The position numbers and the translations under genes were made by a program. From assembly GCA_005888335.1 (NCBI GenBank), contig VAWY01000198.1, positions 1 to 6,708 of the forward strand: a stretch of 6,708 nt of DNA, in the 5' to 3' direction. Source of the stretch: Actinomycetota bacterium (GTDB lineage Bacteria; Actinomycetota; Thermoleophilia; Solirubrobacterales; Solirubrobacteraceae). This document shows positions 1 through 5,446 of this stretch, one piece after another (the stretch's first letter is position 1; every line of letters starts with the position of its first letter). The notes below the pieces were generated by a model, which made no database searches, had not been told where the DNA came from, and worked only from the letters and a program-made list of their open reading frames with translations.

Positions 1-1046
1 AGCTGGTCGACGAGTGCGCCGCGCTCGTCGAAGAGCTCCTCGGGGCGGTAGCTGCGCAGCCAGTTCTCCAGTTGCGCGAGGTGGTCCGGATTGGTCGCCA
101 GCTGGGCGAGGGGGACCTGGTGCGAGCGAAACGAGCCCTCGGCGGGCTGGCCGTCGACGTCTTTGGGCCCGGTCCAGCCCTTGGGGCTGCGCAGCACGAT
201 CATCGGCCACCGTGGACGGTCCGTCGCGCCGTCGTGGCGGGCGCGATGCTGGATCGCGTGAATCTCGGCGATGACCTCGTCCAGCGCGCGCGCCATCTGC
301 TGGTGCATCTCGGCGGGCTCTGAGCCCTCGACGAACCACGGCCGGTGGCCGTAGCCCTCCAGCAGCGCACGCAACTCGTCGCGCGGGATGCGTGCCAGCA
401 GCGTCGGGTTGGCGATCTTGTAGCCGTTGAGGTGCAGCACGGGCAGCACCGCGCCGTCGCGGGCCGGGTCGAGGAACTTGTTCGAGTGCCAGCTGGCGGC
501 CAGCGGCCCGGTCTCGGCCTCGCCGTCGCCGACGACGCAGCACACGAGCAGATCGGGGTTGTCGAACGCCGCGCCGTAGGCGTGCACGAGCGCGTAGCCC
601 AGCTCGCCGCCCTCGTGGATCGAGCCCGGCGTCTCGGGGGCGACGTGGCTGGGGATCCCGCCGGGGAACGAGAACTGGCGAAACAGCCGGCGCAGCCCCT
701 GCTCGTCTCGCGCGATGTGCGGGTAGACCTCGGTGTAGGTGCCCTCGAGGTAGGTGTTGGCGACCAGCCCGGGACCGCCGTGGCCGGGCCCGGTGACGTA
801 GATCGCGTTCAGGTTGTGCGCGCGGATCGCCCGGTTCATGTGGGCGTAGATGAAGTTCAGACCGGGCGTCGTGCCCCAGTGGCCGAGCAACCGTGGCTTG
901 ACGTGCTCGACGCGCAGCGGCTCACGCAACAGCGGGTTGTCGAGCAGGTAGATCTGCCCGACCGACAGGTAGTTGGCCGCACGCCAGTAGGCGTCCAGTC
1001 CTCGGAGCTCGGGCTCGCTCAGCGGGCCTGGGGTGGAAGCGTCCAT
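1..1046 (-). CDS. xfp: Phosphoketolase (xylulose-5-P/fructose-6-P), N-terminal 348 residues, cut by window edge
   Basis: Thiamine-diphosphate enzyme that splits xylulose-5-phosphate (and often fructose-6-phosphate) with phosphate into acetyl-phosphate plus glyceraldehyde-3-phosphate or erythrose-4-phosphate, in the cytosol. The ATG at 1046-1044 opens a frame without stops to the left edge, covering about 348 of the roughly 790 residues usual for the family. Visible signatures are [11 protein letters not shown] (H56), TGPGHGGP (H89), [11 protein letters not shown] (H134), the diphosphate-binding GDGEAETGP at 173-181 with N207 in LHLNGYKI, and FRSHQVPL (H309). H56, H89 and H134 lie exactly eight residues before the numbers known for the bifidobacterial active-site histidines 64, 97 and 142. 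The 3' end, including the pyrimidine-binding domain, is outside the window. It is probably the last or a late gene of the minus-strand operon, 8 nt after the small helical protein. I see no strong ribosome binding site, so coupling to the upstream gene is plausible. Acetate kinase would be the expected partner enzyme but is not visible here. Confidence 0.97.
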   Translation of the reverse strand, partial: MDASTPGPLSEPELRGLDAYWRAANYLSVGQIYLLDNPLLREPLRVEHVKPRLLGHWGTTPGLNFIYAHMNRAIRAHNLNAIYVTGPGHGGPGLVANTYLEGTYTEVYPHIARDEQGLRRLFRQFSFPGGIPSHVAPETPGSIHEGGELGYALVHAYGAAFDNPDLLVCCVVGDGEAETGPLAASWHSNKFLDPARDGAVLPVLHLNGYKIANPTLLARIPRDELRALLEGYGHRPWFVEGSEPAEMHQQMARALDEVIAEIHAIQHRARHDGATDRPRWPMIVLRSPKGWTGPKDVDGQPAEGSFRSHQVPLAQLATNPDHLAQLENWLRSYRPEELFDERGALVDQ

Positions 1047-1054
1047 GGGCGCAG

Positions 1055-1327
1055 TCACTGCCCAGCCGGGTGGCTGAGGTAACCGCGCTCGGCCAGCAGG
1101 CCGCGGGTCTCGGCCTCGCGACCGGCGAACGAATCGCCGTCGCGCTCCAGCGCACGGACTTCGGCCTCGGCGTCGTCCTCGGCGCGCCGCAGCGCGAAGC
1201 GCGCGCGGTCCGCGGCGTCGCGCAGGACCGCCAGGCGCCGATCGACGTCCAAGGCGACCGGCACATCCGGCGGGCGCGGGGCGGTGCCGACGGCATCGAG
1301 ATCGTGAGGAGGAGGGTGTGAGGTCAT
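1055..1327 (-). CDS. Small charged helical protein of unknown function (90 aa)
   Basis: I do not recognise a family. The frame starts at ATG 1327-1325 ([11 protein letters not shown]) and ends with TGA at 1057-1055. The first 30 or so residues are proline-rich and probably disordered. Residues about 31-80 (from [17 protein letters not shown] to [13 protein letters not shown]) are almost free of helix breakers and rich in Ala, Arg, Glu and Asp with a leucine/alanine heptad-like spacing, so a long amphipathic helix or short coiled coil is likely. There is no cysteine, signal peptide or membrane segment. It lies 74 nt after the FAD oxidoreductase and 8 nt before phosphoketolase, on the same strand, so cotranscription is likely. 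The same frame stays open upstream to about 1699, but that part is antisense-type low-complexity sequence overlapping the oxidoreductase, so I chose the internal ATG. Its existence as a protein rests on position, start codon and helix pattern only. Confidence 0.58.
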   Translation of the reverse strand: MTSHPPPHDLDAVGTAPRPPDVPVALDVDRRLAVLRDAADRARFALRRAEDDAEAEVRALERDGDSFAGREAETRGLLAERGYLSHPAGQ

Positions 1328-1394
1328 CGGCTCATGCTCGTCGCCGCGAGCGCGCACGCCGTCCGTGCGCGCCACGATGCCGTCTGCGGGAAAC

Positions 1395-1411
1395 CGCGGA
1401 CCTATTCCGCG
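1395..1411. repeat. Inverted repeat spanning the oxidoreductase stop codon
   Basis: CGCGGA (1395-1400), a 5-nt loop and TCCGCG (1406-1411) form a perfect 6-bp stem, with the TAG stop of the minus-strand oxidoreductase in the loop. There is no U-tract on either side, so a classical intrinsic terminator is unlikely. It may be a 3' mRNA hairpin or chance in GC-rich DNA. The same arms occur 2 nt apart at 4271-4284. Confidence 0.3.
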
Positions 1412-2811
1412 AGCGCGGCGCGCCAGGCCTCGCGCTTGCGCTCGTACTCGGGCGGCAGGACTCCCTCGAGTGACTCCGCGGCCTCGAGCGCGCGCAGGGC
1501 CGAGGCGTGGTCGCCCCACGCCGCATCCGCGTCGGCGAGGCTCAGGGCAAGCTGGAGCGCCTCCCGTCGCTCCGAGGGGTGGGCCGGTCCCCGCGGGGCG
1601 GGCCGGTCGGTCAGCGCGGTCGCCTCGAGCCGGCTGGGCCGCGCCGTCGCCAGGTAGGGCGCGAGATAGCGGCCGGCGACCTTGGCCGGCGGCCACCACA
1701 GCGGACGGTCGGAGCTGGCCGAGGCGGGCGGCAGGACGGCCGACGCGGCCGCGACGCCCGCTGTGCCGTCCGCCCGGAGCTCGGCGCGCAGGTAGATCGG
1801 CTCGGCGCCTGTGAGCAACAACCCCCGGATCACGGGTCGAAACGGCGCGGGGTCGACCGGCGCGCCGGCGCGCGCCGCGATCGCCTCGGCCACCGCGTCG
1901 GCCTGCTGGGCCGCCAAGCCGCCCTGCTTGACCGCGAACGCGGTCACGTCACCCGCCGCGTAGACGTCCTCGAGCCCCCGGACCCGGCCGTGATGGTCGA
2001 CAGGCACGAAGCCGTGCGCGTCGGCAGGCAGCCCGGAGATGCCCGGGCCCGCCAGAACGGGCACCGTCACCACGCGGTCGGCCGACACGACGCTGCCGTC
2101 CGCCAGCGCGAGCCCCGCGCGCTCGACGCGCTGCGGCGCGGCCCCCGCGCGCAGGCCGATCGCGCGCTGGGCGAGCACGGCGCGCATCGCGTGCGCGCCG
2201 GCGGGGCCGAAGACGCCGAGGGGCTCGCGTTCGGGGGTGACGACGGTGAGCTCGGCGTCGCGAACCTCGCGGCCGATCAGATGTGCGGAGGTCATCAGGG
2301 CCAGCTCGTAGAGCGGCAGCGACCACGTCACGCTGCGGGGCACCGCGAAGGTCACCGAGCGGATCCGGCGCGCGACGAGGTCGTCCAGCACTGCTCGCAT
2401 GTCGCCCGCATCGGCAGGTCCGCGGAAGGTCACGGCACCGTCCAGCGGCGCGATGGGTACCGCGCCGGCGGCGACGACGAGCACGTCGAACGGCAGCCTC
2501 GCGCCGGCGTCGGTGACGGCGACGTGCGCGGCGACGTCAACCGACCGCAGACTGCCGGCCACGAGATCGGCCTCGTGCTCGGCGGCGACCTCGGCAAGGT
2601 CGAGTCGACGGCCCTGTGCGCGGTCGAACGGCTCGCCGACGGTCGTCGCGCGGACGACGAACTGCGCCTCGGGGGCGAGCAGGGTCACTGCGACGCGCCG
2701 GCCGGCCAGCACGCGCAGCGCGAGCAGCGTCTCGAGGCCGGCGACGCCGCCGCCGGCGATGAGCACACGCACGTGACGGCGATGGTGGGCGTTGGGCGCG
2801 ACGGGCGTCAT
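1402..2811 (-). CDS. FAD-dependent pyridine-nucleotide-disulfide-oxidoreductase-fold flavoprotein, NDH-2/SQR-like, cysteine-free (469 aa)
   Basis: Flavoprotein of the two-Rossmann-domain superfamily that includes type II NADH dehydrogenase and sulfide:quinone oxidoreductase; the substrate cannot be told from sequence. The FAD ADP-binding loop is VLIAGGGVAGLE (glycines at about 20, 21, 22 and 25). LVVAAGAVP at about 111-119 is the usual ATG-like segment, and EDVYAAGDVT at about 281-290 is the C-terminal FAD motif whose Asp contacts the ribityl chain. Where an NAD(P)H-binding GxGxxG would stand, residues about 153-175 read VTFAVPRSVTWSLPLYELAL, with no glycine loop. There is no cysteine in the whole protein, so neither a redox disulfide nor SQR-type cysteine chemistry is possible. 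A conserved-looking LWWPPAKVAGRYLAPYL (about 371-387) is followed by a tail of about 60 residues with a TPR-like helix pair. The start ATG 2811-2809 overlaps the stop of the DUF2188-like gene as ATGA, implying translational coupling; longer in-frame starts up to 3015 give implausible Arg-rich sequence. A paralogue begins at 6322. Confidence 0.94.
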   Translation of the reverse strand: MTPVAPNAHHRRHVRVLIAGGGVAGLETLLALRVLAGRRVAVTLLAPEAQFVVRATTVGEPFDRAQGRRLDLAEVAAEHEADLVAGSLRSVDVAAHVAVTDAGARLPFDVLVVAAGAVPIAPLDGAVTFRGPADAGDMRAVLDDLVARRIRSVTFAVPRSVTWSLPLYELALMTSAHLIGREVRDAELTVVTPEREPLGVFGPAGAHAMRAVLAQRAIGLRAGAAPQRVERAGLALADGSVVSADRVVTVPVLAGPGISGLPADAHGFVPVDHHGRVRGLEDVYAAGDVTAFAVKQGGLAAQQADAVAEAIAARAGAPVDPAPFRPVIRGLLLTGAEPIYLRAELRADGTAGVAAASAVLPPASASSDRPLWWPPAKVAGRYLAPYLATARPSRLEATALTDRPAPRGPAHPSERREALQLALSLADADAAWGDHASALRALEAAESLEGVLPPEYERKREAWRAALAE

Positions 2812-3035
2812 CTTGGATCCTGGCTGCACCGGGAAGGCGCGCGTTGCGCGCCGCTCAGAGCAGCCCGCGCCTCGCGCACACGCGCGTAGCGATCGTGCAC
2901 GAGGACGCACACGTCCGCATGCCCAGTGGCGTGGGCGACGGCTGCGCGTTCGGCGTCGGTTTCGGTTCCGTGCTGCGAGATCGGGGCGCAGGCGCCGTCG
3001 GCGGTCACGATCCAAGTGCCCGTCGCGTTAGACAT
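2808..3035 (-). CDS. DUF2188-like small protein (75 aa)
   Basis: Short soluble protein resembling the DUF2188 family, whose biochemical role is unknown. It reads TWIVTADGACAPISQHGTE, then a helical stretch DAERAAVAHATGHAD, then VCVLVHDRYARVREA. That matches the family pattern of a tryptophan-containing strand, S-x-H-x-T, an Ala/Glu helix, a V-x-V-H strand and a charged R-I/V-R/E ending. About 20 extra residues at the C-terminus (ALSGAQRAPSRC...) look unstructured. I chose ATG 3035-3033 because GGGTGA lies about 8 nt upstream and the domain begins a few residues later. An in-frame ATG at 3059-3057, adding MRPRVIHV, also has a GGTGA about 10 nt before it and cannot be excluded. The TGA stop (2810-2808) overlaps the next gene's ATG, so the two proteins are probably made together and may act together. 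Family assignment is from remembered pattern only. Confidence 0.72.
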   Translation of the reverse strand: MSNATGTWIVTADGACAPISQHGTETDAERAAVAHATGHADVCVLVHDRYARVREARAALSGAQRAPSRCSQDPR

Positions 3036-3157
3036 GACGTGGATCACCCGAGGTCTCATAAACCGAGCATCACCGAACCGTGGCGCCCCGCCATCCGGGA
3101 CGGCCACGGTCGCCTATCGGGTGAACTACGGACCGATCGAGAAGCCGCACCGCCCGT

Positions 3158-3259
3158 CCGGCGTTTCGTGCGGACCTCCGGCGCGCCGGCGACGTCAAGA
3201 CGCTCGACGACTACGGCGCGGTCGTCTTGGACGGGGTCTAGGTGCTGCGCTGGCGGGGC
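3158..3259 (+). pseudogene. Flavodoxin-domain gene remnant with internal TAG
   Basis: In the frame through 3158-3238 the plus strand reads PAFRADLRRAGDVKTLDDYG followed by AVVLDGV. This resembles the stretch of flavodoxin-domain proteins (menaquinone-dependent protoporphyrinogen-oxidase-like) that normally runs VDLRPAGDVKTLDDY, then AVVLGGALY and an Arg-Trp soon after. A TAG at 3239-3241 interrupts it, followed in frame by VLRWRG. The N-terminal FMN-phosphate loop cannot be recognised upstream, and downstream similarity fades (NVRAASRERPELAPR in another frame is only suggestive). It lies antisense to the 3' end of the nitroreductase-like gene and in the gap before the DUF2188-like gene. The CTAG at 3238-3241 supplies both this nonsense codon and the stop codon of the minus-strand gene. 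The match is short, so it remains tentative. Confidence 0.5.
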
Positions 3260-3747
3260 CGAATGTCCGCGCCGCGTCGCGCGAGCGTCCGGAGCTCGCC
3301 CCGCGCCGAGAGCAGGCCGCGGGCAGTGTCGTCCCGCCCGGGGGCCAACGATCGGGGCCCTCGCGGATCGGCGGCCTGAGCATCGATCGGCGGGTCGAGC
3401 TGGACCGTGACGACGACGCCGTCTCGCTCGTTGCCGGTGGCCTGCGTGCGCCCGGTGCGCCGCACACCGCGCAGGCGGATCGCCACAGGCGCACCATCCA
3501 GCAGGTTGCGCCACCAGCGTTTGCGCTGGGGGAGACCGACGTTGATGACCACCCGATCGCCATCCGCCGGTACCCGACCGGGAAGCAACACGCGATCCGA
3601 GCGGCGGCCGGTCACACTGATCAGTGCAAGGCGCCCGCTCAGCACCGTATGAAGCGGTGAGACGAGCACCGCCCGCACGACCGGAGTGTGAGCGTCCGGT
3701 TCACCAGCGCAAAGCTCCCGGTGCGGGTCAGTTACTGCCTGTGCCAC
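3238..3747 (-). CDS. Nitroreductase/quinone-reductase-family protein (split-barrel, actinobacterial type)
   Basis: Small flavin- or deazaflavin-type oxidoreductase family common in actinobacteria; cofactor and substrate are not determinable here. The core is SPLHTVLSGRLALISVTGRR, then GDRVVINVG, QRKRWWRNLLDGAPVAIRLRG and RRTGRTQATG. This fits the family layout of an N-terminal helix, a T-G-R-R-S strand turn, a G-D-x-V strand and a K-x-W-W-R-N-L motif. The conserved part ends at about residue 118 (VVVTVQLDP); the remaining 50 or so residues are Arg-rich and run antisense to the flavodoxin remnant, so they may be a read-on tail gained when the original 3' end was lost. The start at 3747-3745 is GTG and overlaps the PNPOx-like gene by 20 nt in another frame, with no convincing Shine-Dalgarno sequence. 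A GTG at 3678-3676, just before the core, is an alternative. Translational coupling to the upstream gene is likely. Confidence 0.75.
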   Translation of the reverse strand: MAQAVTDPHRELCAGEPDAHTPVVRAVLVSPLHTVLSGRLALISVTGRRSDRVLLPGRVPADGDRVVINVGLPQRKRWWRNLLDGAPVAIRLRGVRRTGRTQATGNERDGVVVTVQLDPPIDAQAADPRGPRSLAPGRDDTARGLLSARGELRTLARRGADIRPRQRST

Positions 3748-4216
3748 TCGGAGTGGGCGCCGCTCCGCCGAGCGGCTGTGGCGAGTTGCCGATCGCGACG
3801 CGCCGGATGCGCCGACCCGAGACCACAGTCGTGCCGATGCGCATCCAGTGAGGCAGATCGCCGGGCACCCAGGGGCGCAGCCCCGATCGGCGCAGACGGG
3901 CGAGCTCAGCCGAGTTGGTGACCTCCTCGACCCGGCCCTGAACGATGACGCTCCATCCGATCTCGTCGGATGGCTCGATGCCGTCGATCTCGAAGGTGGC
4001 TCGGTCCGAGAGCAGCAGCGCGGTCAGCTTGGATCCGCGAGCCGAGCGGAAGATCACCGACTGCGTGCTCTCGTCGAACACGTAGGTGACGGGACGGATC
4101 ACCGGCGGCCAGCCGGGCACGTTGACGGCAAGGCGGCCAACTTCGGTCGAAGCCAGTAGTCGAAGGCACTCGTCGCGGTCGAGCTCGACAAGCTCCGTGG
4201 TGAACTCAGTCTGCAT
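3728..4216 (-). CDS. Pyridoxamine 5'-phosphate oxidase-family FMN-binding split-barrel protein (162 aa)
   Basis: Member of the large actinobacterial PNPOx-like family, cytosolic, expected to bind FMN, F420 or heme. Many members have no assigned substrate, and a true role in vitamin B6 synthesis is not implied. Visible landmarks are ELDRDECLRLLASTEVGRLAV near residues 11-31, VIRPVTYVFDES at 39-50 (the strand that replaces LPVNYVLD), VIFRSARGSKLTALL at 54-68 (the S-K-L phosphate-binding turn), ATFEIDGI at 73-80 and GWSVIVQGRVEEV at 87-99. A C-terminal LRPWVPGDLPHWMRI ends in SGRRIRRV. This order and the length match the family well. ATG 4216-4214 is preceded by GAGG (complement of 4224-4227) at a spacing of 7 nt, the best ribosome binding site in the window. 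It is the first gene of the minus-strand series. Its last 20 nt overlap the start of the nitroreductase-like gene. Confidence 0.93.
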   Translation of the reverse strand: MQTEFTTELVELDRDECLRLLASTEVGRLAVNVPGWPPVIRPVTYVFDESTQSVIFRSARGSKLTALLLSDRATFEIDGIEPSDEIGWSVIVQGRVEEVTNSAELARLRRSGLRPWVPGDLPHWMRIGTTVVSGRRIRRVAIGNSPQPLGGAAPTPSGTGSN

Positions 4217-4250
4217 GGCGGGGCCTCGTGGCGCGCGTGGGGCGTTTCTT

Positions 4251-4284
4251 CGGAGGCTCCGATTCTTCGCCGCGGAGGTCCGCG
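4251..4284. promoter_or_regulatory. Twin palindromes upstream of the PNPOx-like operon
   Basis: Two perfect inverted repeats share a CGGAGG core. The first is CGGAG-G-CTCCG at 4251-4261, the second CGCGGA-GG-TCCGCG at 4271-4284. Their centres are about 21-22 bp apart, close to two helical turns, and they lie 35 and 55 nt upstream of the ATG at 4216. That position and phasing fit an operator bound by two dimers of a regulator. I could not define a -10/-35 pair, and GC-rich DNA yields palindromes by chance. Confidence 0.4.
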
Positions 4285-4397
4285 CCTCATCGGTGGAGCG
4301 GCGCAGACCAGGCGCGGCGAACTACGGAGCTCGTTGCAGGCAGGCCCAAGACCGAGCAGCCGTAGCTGCCTTTCCTGCGTGGCAGCGCGCCACCCCG

Positions 4398-4511
4398 ATG
4401 CGGCGCCTCGACGGCGTCGACCTGTCGCTGACGCTGTCGAAGACGGAGGAGGCGAAGCGGCTTGAGGCGGGCAGGCGGGCGCTGCAGGAGCTGCGGCTGC
4501 GCCTGGCCGAA
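4398..4511 (+). pseudogene. Polyphosphate kinase 2 family, N-terminal fragment
   Basis: From ATG 4398 the frame reads MRRLDGVDLSLTLSK, then TEEAKRLEAGRRALQELRLR and LAE. PPK2 enzymes (polyphosphate-driven nucleotide phosphotransferases) commonly begin with L-x-x-V/L-D-L-S-L-x-L-S-K, then E/Y-x-x-R-L-x-x-x-Q-x-x-L-x-x-L-R-L. In the family the Walker A segment VVLFEGWDAAGKGG should follow within about 20 residues. Here the frame gives RRLVVLTGGLPGAPRH, with no P-loop lysine, and then runs into the 3' end of the oppositely oriented regulator remnant. The catalytic core is therefore absent. No good ribosome binding site precedes the ATG. The match rests on about 35 residues and is moderate. Confidence 0.5.
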
Positions 4512-4591
4512 CGGAGAAGCCCGGCTCGGCAAACGTGGGGCGTGCGACGTCGCCTGGTCGTGTTGACGGGAGGGCTGCCCGGGGCGCCGCG

Positions 4592-4972
4592 TCATCTGGC
4601 TGCCGCGCGGCGCTCGCGCAGTTGCGCCCTGTGCTTGCGCCACCGGTCGAGCACGGCGGGCATCTCTGCCTGGAGGAACTCGAAGTAGGCGAGCGTCTCG
4701 GCCATGCGCGCGCCTGCCGGCGTGTCGTGGCCCAGCGCGTCGATCCCTTCGCGCACGCTGCTCTCCCAGCGGGCGAGCATCTGCTCGCGGCGAGTGGATG
4801 ACTCGCACCAGGAATCGTCGTGGACGCGTTAGTGATCGCGCCGCGATCCGGGCTCTCGCTCGCGCGTGACCAGGTTGAGCTGGATGAGGTAGCGCACCGC
4901 GCCGGAGATCGCGGCGGGGCTGACCCGGAGCAGCTCGGCGAGCTCGGCCGCGGTGAGACGGCCGGAGTCGGC
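4592..4972 (-). pseudogene. GbsR/MarR-type winged-helix regulator, 5'-truncated and with internal TAA
   Basis: Read on the minus strand, positions 4972-4832 encode DSGRLTAAELAELLRVSPAA, then ISGAVRYLIQLNLVTRE and REPGSRRDH. This is the helix-turn-helix and wing of the family that typically governs an adjacent exporter operon. TAA at 4831-4829 then interrupts. The same frame resumes at once with RVHDDSWCESSTRREQ and MLARWESSVREGIDALG, continues through TPAGARMAETLAYFEFLQ and AEMPAVLDRWRKHRAQL, and ends at TGA 4594-4592. That second half is the helical dimerisation region. Relatives read SRRD-H/Y-Y-R-V, so the stop most likely replaced a tyrosine TAC codon; C in DSWCES probably replaced a second tyrosine. 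Roughly the first 40 residues of the family are missing, since the sequence stops resembling it just before DSGRL. No functional start exists for the whole reading frame. A short frame from ATG 4780 could make only the C-terminal helices. Confidence 0.85.
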
Positions 4973-4976
4973 TCGA
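4966..4976. other. Inferred deletion junction between divergent regulator and exporter genes
   Basis: To the left, minus-strand similarity to the GbsR/MarR regulator begins at about 4972; to the right, plus-strand similarity to the permease begins at about 4969-4975. Both genes lack their 5' parts at this one point and face away from each other. In intact loci of this type the regulator is divergent from an ATPase-plus-permease operon, so the regulator N-terminus, the intergenic promoter, the ATPase gene and the permease N-terminal part would all have been lost. The exact breakpoint cannot be set within a few bases, and I see no target-site duplication or mobile element. Confidence 0.55.
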
Positions 4977-5446
4977 GACCCTGTTCGCGTTGCCGGTCGG
5001 TCGCCGCCGCTGGCTCGCCGGGCGACTGCTGCTCGCCGCGGCGGGAGCGGCTGCCGTGGCGCTCGCGGCCGGCGCGCTCGCCTGGGCCGGCGCCGCCACG
5101 CAGAGCGCCGGCGTCTCCCTCCCCGAGATGCTCGGGGCGGGGGCGAACTGCCTGCCGGCGGCGCTGCTCTTCCTCGCCCTCGGCGCGCTCGCCTTCGCCC
5201 TCGCGCCGCGCGCGAGCACAGGGATCGCCTACGGCCTCGTCGGCGTCGCCTTCGCGCGGGAGATGGCCGGGGCCCTGCTGGAGGCGCCCGGGTGGCTGCT
5301 CGGCCTCTCACCCTTCCACGACGTCGGCCTCGTCCCCGGGGAACCATTCGAGGCCACCGCGGCCGCGATCATGCTCGCGATCGCCGCCCTCGCCACGCCT
5401 CGCCGCCCTCTCGGTCTTCAAGCGACGCGACCTGACCGGGATCTGA
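4969..5446 (+). pseudogene. ABC exporter permease (polyketide-antibiotic exporter type), C-terminal remnant with frameshift
   Basis: From about 4969 the frame reads RLETLFALPVGRRRWLAGRL, then a hydrophobic helix LLLAAAGAAAVALAAGALAW and GAATQSAGVSLPEML. Further membrane helices follow (CLPAALLFLALGALAFAL; GIAYGLVGVAFAREMAGALL), then the characteristic EAPGWLLGLSPFHDVGLVPG and a last helix around IMLAIAALA. This is the C-terminal half of inner-membrane permeases that pair with a cytosolic ATPase to export drugs or polyketides. Near 5398 one extra base shifts the frame. The normal family ending LAALSVFKRRDLTGI is read in the next frame and stops at TGA 5444-5446, whereas the unshifted frame runs on into nonsense to 5568. 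The family is usually over 500 residues, so more than half is missing, including every N-terminal helix. An in-frame TTG at 4990 is only an artificial start. Confidence 0.86.

Noticed and set aside
345..1082. Plus-strand open frame of 245 codons
   Set aside because: Antisense to phosphoketolase, whose motifs are unmistakable; no independent evidence.
1507..2889. Long plus-strand open frame (460 codons)
   Set aside because: It lies antisense to the well-supported FAD oxidoreductase; its Arg/Gly/Asp-rich product has no domain pattern and the GC-rich codon bias explains the open frame.
2812..3015. Longer start for the FAD oxidoreductase at 3015
   Set aside because: The added 68 residues are Arg-rich and antisense-like, and they overlap the DUF2188-like gene; the ATGA overlap start is far more natural.
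4592..4780. Independent 62-aa gene starting at ATG 4780
   Set aside because: It is in frame with, and continues, the regulator across the TAA; it is the C-terminal half of the pseudogene rather than a gene of its own.
4287..5219. Minus-strand open frame of 310 codons
   Set aside because: It crosses the regulator remnant and the permease remnant in wrong frames, giving an Ala/Arg/Pro-rich product without motifs.
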